Assembly (NCBI GenBank): GCA_963848205.1
Contig: CAWKCV010000005.1
Span: 496,001-560,000, forward strand
Length of the DNA stretch: 64,000 bases
From: BOG-908 sp963848205
Lineage (GTDB): Bacteria; Pseudomonadota; Alphaproteobacteria; Acetobacterales; Acetobacteraceae
Direction of reading: 5' to 3'
Shown: one piece after another, positions 55,924 to 64,000 of the stretch
How the letters are laid out: each line of letters starts with the position of its first letter
Position numbering within the stretch: the stretch's first letter is position 1
Made by a program: the position numbers and the translations under genes
Notes under the pieces: generated by a model
Told to the model about the DNA's origin: nothing
The model's database searches: none
What the model saw: only the letters and a program-made list of their open reading frames with translations

Positions 55924-55983
55924 TGAGCTGCTGCCGGTTTGGCGGACACCGAGTTAAGGTTTTCACCTGATCGGAGGTCGAGG

Positions 55984-56274
55984 ATGCAGCGCCGGATATT
56001 CAGCCGTGAGTTCAAGCTTGAGGCCATTAAGCTGATCAAGGAGCGTGGCGTTGCGGTTGCTCAGGCGGCCCGTGACATTGATGTGGCGGAGAGCGTGTTG
56101 CGGCGCTGGCTCCGGGAAGGAGTGGCGGATTCGCAGCAAGCCTTCCCCGGGCACGGCCAGGTCAAGCCGGAGCAGCAGGAGCTGACCCAGCTCCGCCGTG
56201 AAGTTGCCAAGCTGAAGGCGGAGCGCGACATCCTAAAAAAAGCCGCGGCCTACTTTGCCAGGGAGTTGACGTGA
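55984..56274 (+). CDS. IS3-family transposase OrfA
   Basis: The 96-residue helix-turn-helix protein starts MQRRIFSREFKLEAIKLIKE and ends with a leucine-zipper-like helix (LTQLRREVAKLKAERDILKK). It overlaps OrfB by 4 nt. The slippery run A AAA AAG lies at 56236-56242 before the end, so a minus-one frameshift can make the OrfAB transposase, as in other IS3 elements. Confidence 0.93.
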   Translation: MQRRIFSREFKLEAIKLIKERGVAVAQAARDIDVAESVLRRWLREGVADSQQAFPGHGQVKPEQQELTQLRREVAKLKAERDILKKAAAYFARELT

Positions 56275-57137
56275 AGTTCGGCTTCGTGGCGAAGCACCGA
56301 GGGGTCTGGCCGGTGCGTTGGCTCTGCGAGGCGCTCGGTGTCTCGCGCAGCGGCTTTCATGCCTGGCTTTCCCGGCAGCAGGGCGCCAGAGCTGTCGCAG
56401 ACGAGGCGCTGACGGCGCGTGTGCGGGCCAGTTTTGTGGTCAGTGACCGAACCTATGGCGCCAGGCGGGTGTGGCATGACGTGCTTGCCGGAGGCGCTTC
56501 CTGCGGCTTGCATCACGTCGAGCGGCTGATGCGGGAAGAGGCTTTACGGGCGCGACCGCGCAGGCGTGGGCTTCCGGCGGATACGGGCGAGCGATCCCGC
56601 GCGGCGATCGCGGCCAATGTGCTGGATCGTCAGTTTGAGGCCGCGGCGCCAAACCTGCGATGGGTGGCGGATTTCACCTACATCTGGACAGCCGAAGGAT
56701 GGCTCTACGTGGCGGCTGTCATCGATCTGTTTTCACGCCGCGTGGTTGGCTGGTCGATGAACGCCGCTATGACAGCGCAGCTGGTGGCGGACGCGCTGAT
56801 GATGGCGATCTGGCGACGCGGCAGACCAAATGCGTTGCTTCATCATTCTGACCAGGGCAGCCAATACACCAGCGAGCAATTTCAGAAGCTGATGGCCGAC
56901 AATGGTGTTGTCTGTAGCATGAGCCGCTCGGGCAACGTCTGGGACAACGCCGCCATGGAAAGCTTCTTCTCCTCGCTCAAAACCGAACGCACAGCGCGCA
57001 AAGTCTACCGCACCCGCGATCAGGCACGTGCTGACGTGTTCGACTACATTGAGCGTTTCTACAACCCGCGGCGACGCCACTCGACCATCGGCTATCTCAG
57101 CCCTATGGAGTTCGAGCGGATCGCAGCCGCGAGCTAA
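56271..57137 (+). CDS. IS3-family transposase OrfB (DDE integrase core)
   Basis: The 288-residue catalytic part has the HTH_21-like N-terminus (WLCEALGVSRSGFHAWLSR) and the rve integrase core. The DDE residues lie in WVADFTYI, in HHSDQGSQYTS and in NAAMESFFSSLK. It starts with GTG in a GTGA overlap with orfA. The frame is intact, so the element may still be active. Confidence 0.95.
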   Translation: MKFGFVAKHRGVWPVRWLCEALGVSRSGFHAWLSRQQGARAVADEALTARVRASFVVSDRTYGARRVWHDVLAGGASCGLHHVERLMREEALRARPRRRGLPADTGERSRAAIAANVLDRQFEAAAPNLRWVADFTYIWTAEGWLYVAAVIDLFSRRVVGWSMNAAMTAQLVADALMMAIWRRGRPNALLHHSDQGSQYTSEQFQKLMADNGVVCSMSRSGNVWDNAAMESFFSSLKTERTARKVYRTRDQARADVFDYIERFYNPRRRHSTIGYLSPMEFERIAAAS

Positions 57138-57165
57138 ACAGCGTGTCCACCAAACCGGCAGCAGC

Positions 57166-57705
57166 TCATCTGGACGATATCGGGTCGAGGCCGGCTGAAG
57201 GCTCGTCCAGGAACAGCATGTCCGGCTCCAGCGCCAGGGCGCGCGCCAGCCCTACCCGCTTGGCCATGCCGCCGCTGAGATCGGCCGGCATCGCATCCCC
57301 GCCAGTATCGAGCCCGACAAGCGCGAGCTTCAGTTTTGCGAGCGCTGCGATGTCGGCAGCCTTCAGTTTGGAAAACATCTGCAACGGCAGGGAAACATTC
57401 TGTTCGGCGGTCATGGAGCTCCACAGCGCGCCGCCCTGGAACAGCACGCCGAAGCGGCGGCCGATGTCGGCCTGGCGCGCCTGGGTCGCTGCCCAGTAAT
57501 CTTCCGCGCCGAACAGGACCTGGCCAGCGCTTGGCCGCAGCAGGCCGATCAGCGCCTTCAGCAGCGTACTCTTGCCGCAGCCGCTGCCACCCATGATGGC
57601 GAAGATTGATCCAGCACGCACATCGAAGCTGATCTTGTGCTGGACCGGCTTGCTGCCGTAGCCGATTGCGAGGTTGGTCGCCCTGAGCTTGGTTGCTTGC
57701 TGCAT
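57166..57705 (-). pseudogene. MlaF-like ABC transporter ATPase, truncated by the IS3 element
   Basis: The 179 residues hold Walker A GGSGCGKST (near 39), the signature LSGGMAKRVGLARAL (near 144) and Walker B MLFLDEPSAGLDP. It stops after ISSR, where the TGA comes from the first bases of the IS end. About 80 C-terminal residues including the switch histidine are missing. It follows mlaE by 4 nt. No mlaD-type gene is present on the far side of the IS. Confidence 0.85.
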
Positions 57706-57709
57706 GGGT

Positions 57710-58846
57710 TCAAAAATTCAGCGCGTTGGCGCACACGGCAAATACCGCGTCCAGCGCAATCACGCCGACGATGCCGGCGACCACCGCGCTGGTGGCCGCG
57801 TGGCCCACATCCGCAGCGCTCTTGCCGGCGCGGAGTCCGATCCTGCAGCCTGCAATGGCGATCAGTGCGCCGAATGCGATGCTCTTGCCAAAGCCGAACA
57901 GAACCTGGCCACCGGACACTGCGCCCAACAACTGTGTCTGGAAGCTTGCGGCGGAGAGATGGAGCATGGCGACGGAAACGATGAACCCGCCGAAAATACC
58001 GATGGCGCTGGCATAAAGATACAGCAGCGGCATCATCGCCGTTAGCGCCAGGATACGCGGCAACAGCAAGTAGTCCTGGATGGGGATGCCGATCACCCGC
58101 AACGCGTCGATCTCTCCGGTGCCTTGCATGCTGGCGATCTCAGCCGCATAGGCGCCGCCGGTACGCCCGGCCATGACGATGGCGGTCATCAAGGCGGCCA
58201 TCTCCCGCACCACGGAAACGCCCACCAGATTGGCCACATAGATGTCTGCACCGAACCGGCGGAGCTGCACGGCGCCTACGAAGGCGAGGATGCCGCCGAC
58301 GAGCAGATTGACCACGGCCACGATCGGCAGCGCGCTGATGCCAGCATCGCGCATGGCCGATAGCAGGTCTGTTGAGCGCATGCGGGCGCGCCCGGCCAGT
58401 GCGGCGGCTGCGCGCAATACGCTTTCGCCGACAAGCGCACTGATTTCGGTGAGTTCCGCGAAGAAGCCGGTGGCGACCAAGCCGAGGCGGGCGACCCATA
58501 CGGGACGCTTGCGGGCGGGCGACGACGCTGTGGTGTCTTGCGGCAGCAACGCCAGAAGGCGCTGGGCTGGCTCCGGCAGGCCGGAGGCGTCGAAAGCGAC
58601 ATTGCTTGCGGCGGCGCGCTGCCGGAGGTCGGCCAGAAATACCAGGAGCGAGCTGTCCCAGGTGCCCAACGCGCCGGTGTCGAAAGACAGCTTCTCTGAC
58701 GCGGCAGGCGGCGGAGGCGGCGGCGGCGCGAGATTGGAGGTGACGGACCAGTCGCCCGCAAGCACGATGCAAGACGCATCGCCGTTCTCGCGGGCAGACC
58801 AGGACGGTACCCGCGCCGGAGTGGGCGCGGGCTGAACACACTGCAA
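57710..58846 (-). CDS. MlaE-family ABC permease with an N-terminal STAS-like domain
   Basis: This 378-residue inner-membrane protein has a STAS-like N-terminal region (about 20-115, with a run of seven prolines) and the MlaE permease from about 125. The permease shows AGRTGGAYAAEIASMQGTGE and IDALRVIGI near residues 230-255. Systems of this type move phospholipids between membranes. Its ATPase partner is truncated, so transport is probably lost. Confidence 0.88.
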   Translation of the reverse strand: MQCVQPAPTPARVPSWSARENGDASCIVLAGDWSVTSNLAPPPPPPPAASEKLSFDTGALGTWDSSLLVFLADLRQRAAASNVAFDASGLPEPAQRLLALLPQDTTASSPARKRPVWVARLGLVATGFFAELTEISALVGESVLRAAAALAGRARMRSTDLLSAMRDAGISALPIVAVVNLLVGGILAFVGAVQLRRFGADIYVANLVGVSVVREMAALMTAIVMAGRTGGAYAAEIASMQGTGEIDALRVIGIPIQDYLLLPRILALTAMMPLLYLYASAIGIFGGFIVSVAMLHLSAASFQTQLLGAVSGGQVLFGFGKSIAFGALIAIAGCRIGLRAGKSAADVGHAATSAVVAGIVGVIALDAVFAVCANALNF

Positions 58847-58857
58847 CGGGCGTGCTG

Positions 58858-59508
58858 TTACTCCACCATTAGATCGTTCACCACGCTTGTCGCACCTGGT
58901 GCCGCCCAGGCCGTTTCCGCGGCTACCTGACGATCATGCCAGGAACTTACGGTGCCGGTCAGCTTGATAGCGCCGCCATTCGCGCTGACCTTGATGGTGT
59001 CACCATCAAAGAACCACGACCGATGCAGCGCATGCATGATGTCGTCGCTGATGTTGCTGGTGCTGACACGCGGGCTGAGGACCACCTGATCCGACACGCC
59101 GACCACGCCCATCAGGGGCCGGATGGCGGCCACGGCGGCAACCTTCTGGTAATGCCACTCGACTGTGCCCGTGAGTGTGACCCAGCCTTTTTCCACCTGC
59201 ACCTTGATGGTGTCGCGCGGCACTGACACGTCCCAGGCGAGACGGCTGACGGCAGCGGCGGCGATATCGTCGTCTCCGCGCTTGCCGTCGAAAGCCAGCC
59301 GAACCTCGATCTCCTCGGCCACTGCGCGCACGCCCTTGACGCGGCGGGCCGCATCTTCGGCCGCATGCTTCTGAACGAAGGAGTTCACGTGGCCGGACAG
59401 GGTGACCACGCCATTATCCGCGGTAACGCCGATGTGGGAGGCGGTGATGCTCGGCTCCCAACCGAGTTCTGCGGTGACGGCCTGCTGAAGGTTGGTGTCC
59501 TCGGACAT
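58858..59508 (-). CDS. Protein with three BON domains
   Basis: This 216-residue protein starts MSEDTNLQQAVTAELGW. Three BON units follow at about 5-72, 78-147 and 150-216, each with the GVVTLSG/GWVTLTG/AIKLTG turn. BON domains bind membranes or ligands and often appear in envelope stress proteins. There is no signal peptide at the ATG at 59508. A motif shared with two other genes lies 98 nt upstream. Confidence 0.9.
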   Translation of the reverse strand: MSEDTNLQQAVTAELGWEPSITASHIGVTADNGVVTLSGHVNSFVQKHAAEDAARRVKGVRAVAEEIEVRLAFDGKRGDDDIAAAAVSRLAWDVSVPRDTIKVQVEKGWVTLTGTVEWHYQKVAAVAAIRPLMGVVGVSDQVVLSPRVSTSNISDDIMHALHRSWFFDGDTIKVSANGGAIKLTGTVSSWHDRQVAAETAWAAPGATSVVNDLMVE

Positions 59509-59886
59509 GGAAGTTTTCCTTACGATGACGCACAAGCTAGTGGTGCAGCAACCTGCTGCGCTTGGCGCAAGCAATAGGTGATGCCGGTGGGCGCCCGGCG
59601 GCAGCCTCGGAAACTACCTAGATGCATTTGGAGGAGCTTGTGGAAAGGCGCGCGTCCTTTACAGAGCTCGTTGGGACAAAGCGTTCGGCATACTGCGTCA
59701 GGTCGATATTCTCGAGGGCGAATTAGCTGGGGAATTGCTCATGAACACCTGTGGCGGGTTGTAGGCCGGTCACGATGGCGGCCGCAGCGTCGAGACAGCG
59801 GGGGAGGCTCCATATCGTCCAGGGCAATTGGCGCCGAAAGGCGCATCCAATCGTTCGGGCAGTGCGCCTCTACTAGTGCGCCTCTA
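59509..59886. other. Intergenic region with a shared motif and a 14-bp duplication
   Basis: No gene is credible in these 378 bases. They hold one copy of the TAGTTTCCGA motif (59607-59620). A direct duplication of GTGCGCCTCTACTA (59862-59875 and 59876-59889) ends in the cheB remnant. Confidence 0.6.
59607..59620 (-). promoter_or_regulatory. Shared motif site A, upstream of the BON gene
   Basis: On the minus strand it reads TAGGTAGTTTCCGA. It ends 98 nt before the ATG of the BON gene at 59508. The 14 bases are identical to site B. Confidence 0.65.
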
Positions 59887-60512
59887 CTAGAGAGAGGTGG
59901 GTGGTCGCCGATCCTGGCCGGCGATATTGATGATCTTCAGCGCAATGGCTTCCGGCGTCAGCACGAAATCGACACAGCCGCTCGCGATCGCAGATTCAGG
60001 CATATCCGGGAAGCTGGTGGAATCGGGCGCCTGCGCGATAGTGATGCCGCCCACATCCCTGATGCCGCATAAAGCTGCCGCGCCATCACCATCATAGCCG
60101 GATACGATGACCGCGATCAGCGGCCCACGCCAATTACGGGCCAGCGACACAAGGCAGACAGTTATCACATCCGGCCATCCGCGCGGTTTCGATATCGGTT
60201 TGAGACGGAGCGTCCGTCTTGCAGGTGCAGGTCGCGTTTTTCCGGTATGATGAAAACTCTGTCCGGAACGACCTCCAGTCCGTCGCTGATGAGCTCGACC
60301 GGCATCCGGGTATATCGCGGCAATATCTCGGGCAGCAGCGTCGGCACGGTTCTGAGATGGTTTACGATCACGATGGCAACGCCCATGTCGGCAGGCAGGT
60401 GGCTGAGCAGTCGTTTATACAAATCCAGCCCGCCCGCGGACCCGCCGACGCAGACGATCGGAAAGTCGTCTAGTCTTGCGGCGGCCATCGCACAATTTTC
60501 CAGTCCAGCCAT
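59887..60512 (-). pseudogene. CheB-type protein-glutamate methylesterase domain, frameshifted
   Basis: The first frame (60512 to 60165) starts MAGLENCAMAAAR and has the catalytic-serine motif VGGSAGG and the histidine in IVIVNHLRT. After LHLQDGR the homology moves to another frame (RLKPISKPRGWPD), which continues to 59887 with the aspartate in VSGYDGDGAAALCG. A single-base frameshift near 60190 explains the break. No response-regulator receiver domain is present, so it was a stand-alone methylesterase-like protein. Confidence 0.82.
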
Positions 60513-60654
60513 CCGGACAAGCGGGTGCGGTCAGCCTACGCCACATTTTCCGTGCGATGTGCAGGCTGGTCTTCAAGCCTTGATGCATGGACATCCAGCA
60601 GCGTCGGGTTGGCGCTGTGCAGCAAAGGGCTACCTGCCTTGCTTCTCGCTTTCA

Positions 60655-61434
60655 TCACGAGGCTGCTCGGATATCCGTGGATGATAAAGCACGGCGGGCA
60701 AGGACAAGCAGCTGAGGCGGCGTCACGCTGGACAGGTCGGCCACGACTTCATCGGCCAGCTTTTTGTAGGTTTGAGGATGGTGCAGCTTGAGATACGCGA
60801 TCAGGTGATGCGCGGCGTTGCTGTGCCCTTTGCCATGCCCGATCACGACAATCCGTTCGCACGAAGCGATCGCCCCTGCGATTCGCGTGTAGAAGCTCGG
60901 GTCTTCAGGCGCCCGCTGACCGCGCTCGCGGGATTGGTTCTCATAGGCAAGATGGTGCAGGAAATGGTGCGGGTCATAGGGGCGGATGACGTGCTCCGAC
61001 GGGTCTTTGGCGCGAATGTCCAGGTGGTAAAGCCGGGCCTCGTGATGATCCATGACGACAAGAATATCCTCGGCCGCTTCAGCCGGTTCGCTTGCTACAG
61101 GTGAGCCGGCGGCAGCCCGGGCCGAACTGTGCGGCGACCAGCCGCTTCGTGTCAGCAGATGCCGGAAATCCATCACCTCGGAGGCGGTGAGATCCTTGGT
61201 GGAGGACTTGTGCACGAGGTGGTGCTCGCCTCCGATTCTGAACGCCATCTCGTTGTGCGACTTTTGCTCGACCGAGCCAAGCTTGCCGAACAGGGCGATG
61301 ACATCGGGCCATTCAAGATTGTGCGCTATCGGGTGCCGGTAGAGTGCATCGAGTGTCGCCAGGGAGGTTTTCGACAGAGTCTCCCGGTCGCCGCGAGCCG
61401 GGCTGAATGTCACCTCGATATCATCCGCTTGCAT
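60655..61434 (-). CDS. Two-domain protein: HicA-like N-terminus and release-factor-like (eRF1 domain 3 type) C-terminus
   Basis: This 259-residue protein has an N-terminal domain (about 20-95) with LYRHPIAHNLEWPDVIALFG and a later HHLVHKSS, which resembles small HicA/dsRBD folds. The C-terminal domain (about 120-255) opens ILVVMDHHEARLYHLD and includes IVVIGHGKGHSNAAHHLIAY, like bacterial relatives of eRF1 domain 3. The domain calls are from memory of such families. The start ATG at 61434 follows AGGTGG. Motif site B lies 100 nt upstream. Confidence 0.65.
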   Translation of the reverse strand: MQADDIEVTFSPARGDRETLSKTSLATLDALYRHPIAHNLEWPDVIALFGKLGSVEQKSHNEMAFRIGGEHHLVHKSSTKDLTASEVMDFRHLLTRSGWSPHSSARAAAGSPVASEPAEAAEDILVVMDHHEARLYHLDIRAKDPSEHVIRPYDPHHFLHHLAYENQSRERGQRAPEDPSFYTRIAGAIASCERIVVIGHGKGHSNAAHHLIAYLKLHHPQTYKKLADEVVADLSSVTPPQLLVLARRALSSTDIRAAS

Positions 61435-61534
61435 GCGTCCACCTTGTGATTTTGCGATCTGACATGCGCCAGCATCCTGGCTGCGCCGTACTCTCAATGT
61501 CGAACCTGGACGGTTTGCGACTAGTCCAGCAGGG

Positions 61535-61548
61535 TCGGAAACTACCTA
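61535..61548 (-). promoter_or_regulatory. Shared motif site B, upstream of the two-domain protein gene
   Basis: On the minus strand it reads TAGGTAGTTTCCGA, identical to site A. It ends 100 nt before the ATG at 61434. Confidence 0.65.
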
Positions 61549-61559
61549 TGCTCCATCAA

Positions 61560-61618
61560 GCGACAGCCGGGCACAGGCGTATTGTTTCTTCTTTTCATAA
61601 AGAATGCCTCGCCTTTGC
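61560..61618 (+). repeat. Dispersed palindromic repeat, copy 13 (decayed)
   Basis: It begins GCGACAGC, then a degraded left arm, TTTCTTCTTTTCATAAAGAA and TGCCTCGCCTTTG. The order matches copies 4 and 9 but the stem has more mismatches. Confidence 0.65.
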
Positions 61619-61757
61619 CCAGGCGCTGTCACTGAACTCTGACGAAAGCGCAGAAGGGAATCACAGAAACAGAGCCCCCAAAGCGGCAACCGCTAAGAGG
61701 CCCCGAAAGACCGGCCCAAAGCCGGCCCCGCGGAACAGGATGGCCTCCGCAAAGGTG

Positions 61758-61786
61758 ATGAAATGCGTCGACCCGACGCATTTCAT
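61758..61786. repeat. Perfect 13-bp inverted repeat with a 3-base loop
   Basis: ATGAAATGCGTCG is followed by ACC and CGACGCATTTCAT. No T run follows, so it is not an obvious terminator. It could be a protein-binding palindrome or an attachment-type remnant. Confidence 0.7.
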
Positions 61787-62015
61787 GATGATCTGAACTA
61801 TACAAACCGGCGACACCATGCCGGAAAACTGCGTGGCCGGTATGACCGTCAGCGGGGCGGTGGCGAAACGATGCTGGCTCCCTCGCCGGTCTTCACGCGG
61901 CCAGCGGTCCGCGACGCAGGCTACGATCAAGCTGGTGCGCATGGTGGATCGCCATGGCACGATTTCGCGTGAACCTACGAGACGGCCTGAGTCGATAACC
62001 GTTTTCTTTACTGAG

Positions 62016-62025
62016 TAGTTTCCGA
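62016..62025 (+). promoter_or_regulatory. Shared motif site C, upstream of a decayed gene start
   Basis: The plus strand reads TAGTTTCCGA, the core of sites A and B. It ends 97 nt before an ATG at 62123 that has AGGGAAGG just upstream. That gene start leads into a short frame and then into the metal-ATPase tail. Confidence 0.55.
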
Positions 62026-62122
62026 GCCTTCCAAGCGGCGCCGCTTGGCACAAAGTGAAGATCCGCGTGGCGAGCCCACCCGAATTCATCCGATCGGCCG
62101 CCGCGATAGAGGGAAGGCCACC

Positions 62123-62220
62123 ATGCGCAAGACCGGCGGCTTCTCGGCTTCGTTCTCGGCGCCGCTGCTTGCGGCAAACGATCGCCTGCCGCGCGCTAGG
62201 CCAGCCGAGCCAATCGGGGA
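62123..62220 (+). pseudogene. Orphan gene start preceding the P-type ATPase remnant
   Basis: An ATG at 62123 with a good ribosome site begins MRKTGGFSASFSAPLLAAND. The frame closes after 49 residues inside the ATPase remnant, in another frame. I cannot name the gene. It looks like the start of a lost gene joined by deletion to the ATPase tail. Confidence 0.4.
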
Positions 62221-62604
62221 TGGAAGCTGCGGGCCGAGGGGCGCATCGTGGCGATGGCCGGGGACGGCGTGAACGACGCGCCCGCCTTGGCCGAGGCGGA
62301 TGTGGGCATCGCCATGGGCACCGGCACGGACGTCGCGATCCAAAGCGCCGGCGTGACGCTGGTTCGCGGCGACCTCGCCGGCATCGCGCGCGCCAGGGCA
62401 CTCAGCCGGATGACCATGCGCAACATTCGCCAGAACCTGGTGTTCGCCTTCGCCTACAACGCGATCGGCATCCCGGTGGCGGCCGGCGTGCTGTATCCCG
62501 CGTTCGGCATCCTGCTCAGCCCCGCGGTGGCCGCTCTGGCGATGGCGTTGAGCTCAGTCTCCGTCATCGCCAACGCGCTCCGCCTGCGTGCTGCCCATCT
62601 ATGA
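62221..62604 (+). pseudogene. C-terminal remnant of a P1B-type heavy-metal ATPase
   Basis: The frame from 62221 reads WKLRAEGRIVAMAGDGVNDA, then PALAEADVGIAMGTGTDVAI, which is the hinge of P-type ATPases. It continues through the last two membrane helices to NALRLRAAHL. This is only the last ~125 residues of a protein of 700 or more. The phosphorylation site DKTGT and the metal-binding CPX helix are absent. Confidence 0.88.
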
Positions 62605-62850
62605 CGCCCGCCGCCCCTCGCCAGTCCCAAGCCCGAGACCATTTGGTGACCACCCTTGTGGCTTGTGCGAGAAGCGCGGCCACCGGCGGCTCGATGACCA
62701 ATTTCGGCCGGCGGGCGCTCGAGTATGGGAACCGCTTCATGCTGCTGGGCACGCCATTCAAGGTTCCCTCACAAACTCCCGCGCCGGTTTCAGCCTGGCA
62801 GACAGGGTTGCACTCCTGTCGCCCGACCTGTAATCCCGGCCGCCAAATAG
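62605..62850. other. Intergenic region without recognisable features
   Basis: I see no gene, repeat or clear promoter in these 246 bases before tRNA-Thr. Confidence 0.5.
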
Positions 62851-62925
<75 letters not shown>

Positions 62926-63132
62926 TTCAACGGCGACCATCTCCAAACGCAGGCCGCTATGGATGCGCGCCGCCGAGCTGGCGCGGCCTTCGCACTTGAA
63001 CCGCTCGCCTGGCGCTACCGGCTACGGGCAAAGTTGCCGTTCGGCGCCCACGTCGCGCATCTTTCCACGCCTGCCGATAATGTCGTGGGATCTTCCATGA
63101 ACGGAGCCGAACCGTCGCCAGAGCTCGTTCCA

Positions 63133-64000
63133 TGACCGCGCCGGCCGGCTCCCTCGGAACATGGCAGTTCTGGATCGATCGAGGCGGCACCTTCACCGAC
63201 ATCGTCGCGCGCCATCCCGACGGCAACTGCACCACACACAAATTGCTGAGCGACAACCCGGGCCGCTATCCGGATGCCGCCATCGCCGGCATCAGGGGCG
63301 TGCTTGGCATCGCTCCCGATCAGCCAATCCCGCCCGGTCTCATCGCCTCGGTGCGGATGGGCACGACGGTGGCCACGAACGCTCTGCTGGAGCGCCGGGG
63401 CGAGCGGGTGCTCCTGCTGGTCAATACCGGTTTTGCCGACATGCTGCGGATCGGCAACCAGGCCCGCAAGCGGCTCTTCGACCTGCGCATCGCCACGCCC
63501 GAGCCGCTGTTCGACCGCGTGGCGGAGATCGCCGGCCGCGTCGGCGCAGACGGTTCGGAGGTCGAACGCCTCGATGAGGACGCGGCGAGCGCCGTGCTGC
63601 AGCAGGCGGCCGGTATGGGCCTGCGAAGCTGCGCCATCGCCCTCATCCACGCCTGGAAATATCCCGAGCACGAGCGTCGCCTGGCCACGCTCGCCCGCGC
63701 CGCCGGCTTTACCCAGATTTCGGCCAGCCACGACGTAAGCCCCCTGCTGCGGCTCATTCCGCGCGCCGACACGACGCTGGTCGACGCTTACCTTTCCCCG
63801 ATCCTGCGCCGCTATGTCGACCAGGTCTCGCGCGAACTGGTCGGCACGCGCCTTTATTTCATGCAAAGCAATGGCGGCCTGGCGGACGCGAGCGCGTTCA
63901 GGGGCAAGGACGCGATCCTGTCCGGCCCGGCCGGCGGCATCGTCGGCGCCGTTCGCACGGCCGAAATGGCCGGGCTCGATCACATCATCAGCTTCGACAT
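63133..64000 (+). CDS. 5-oxoprolinase / hydantoinase A-type protein, N-terminal part (runs off the right edge)
   Basis: This family hydrolyses 5-oxoproline or hydantoins with ATP. The 289 visible residues start MTAPAGSLGTWQFWIDRGGT. The TDIVARHPDG segment follows, then VRMGTTVATNALLERRGERV near residue 77 and FMQSNGGLADASAFRGKDAI near 256. WIDRGGTFTDIV is the actin-like ATPase phosphate loop. The FWIDRGG start fits the long 5-oxoprolinase type (about 1200 residues). The frame is intact to the edge. Confidence 0.9.

Larger units (their letters stand above)
55924..57168 (+). mobile_element. IS3-family insertion sequence, about 1245 bp
   Basis: The left end TGAGCTGCTGCCGGTTTGGC and the reverse complement of the right end TGAGCTGCTGCCGGTTTGGT are terminal inverted repeats, which extend to GGACAC (one mismatch in 26). 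Inside are two overlapping transposase frames. The flanking bases (ATCG left, TCTG right) are not duplicated. Confidence 0.93.
61498..62122. other. Non-coding or decayed stretch
   Basis: I see no reliable gene here. The region holds motif sites B and C, copy 13 of the dispersed repeat and a perfect 13-bp hairpin. Open frames on both strands lack recognisable domains. Confidence 0.55.

Noticed and set aside
61407..61796. A 129-codon frame on the plus strand past the two-domain protein gene
   Set aside because: It begins antisense to that gene, crosses a palindromic repeat and the 13-bp palindrome, and has low-complexity basic sequence.

Overview
The window looks like chromosomal DNA of an alphaproteobacterium, most likely of the family Acetobacteraceae. 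The evidence is high GC content, the 16S sequence, the rRNA operon order 16S-tRNA-Ile-tRNA-Ala-23S-5S-tRNA-fMet, a dnaX/ffs pair, and a GTTC-N7-GTTC LexA-type site in front of imuA. The genus cannot be fixed by eye.

Layout. 1-1019: 5' part of dnaX and the 4.5S SRP RNA. 1286-4948: sulfate ABC transporter operon (sbp-cysT-cysW-cysA) with 4-nt overlaps. 5115-6762: a decayed FUSC/TolC efflux locus. 6824-11143: tRNA-Gln, ispE, a TPR protein and ETF-ubiquinone oxidoreductase. 11290-14402: uracil-DNA glycosylase, lytic transglycosylase and moaB. 14449-18972: a TonB receptor, a small gene, flhG and flhF. 19021-23163: mtnP, cytochrome c1 and b without an adjacent Rieske gene, then divergent hemF. 23241-29234: a CNNM/CorC-type membrane protein, a secreted serine protease, and a large wHTH-TPR-rhodanese-like regulator with two small downstream genes. 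29263-34745: the imuA-imuB-dnaE2 mutasome cassette. 34905-38960: vapBC, a hydrolase, a RibB-like protein lacking its catalytic loop, enoyl-CoA hydratase and nitronate monooxygenase. 39006-49373: housekeeping genes (gdhA, lipid kinase, phosphoesterase, murQ, parE, dps, yceI, 3-hydroxybutyrate dehydrogenase, sugar epimerase). 49370-55578: a complete rrn operon from promoter to terminator. 55728-62604: a decayed accessory region with an IS3-family element, a truncated transposase, a truncated MlaF-like ATPase, mlaE, a BON protein, a frameshifted cheB, a two-domain release-factor-like protein and the tail of a P-type metal ATPase. 62851-64000: tRNA-Thr and the start of a 5-oxoprolinase.

The strongest non-coding signal is a family of about 45-60 bp palindromic repeats. 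I found thirteen intergenic copies. They are not only at gene ends, since one lies between divergent genes and two form an inverted pair inside the imuB-dnaE2 gap. A fourteenth, diverged copy appears to sit inside an intervening sequence in helix 45 of the 23S rRNA gene. A second hidden signal is a 10-14 bp motif (core TAGTTTCCGA) placed 97-100 nt upstream of three start codons in the decayed 59-62 kb region, which suggests a shared regulon.

Functional links. The imu cassette appears to be under LexA control through a box overlapping a promoter that would give a leaderless imuA mRNA. The rrn promoter overlaps the stop codon of the epimerase gene. The IS3 element has no target duplication and joins two truncated genes, so a deletion or rearrangement passed through it.
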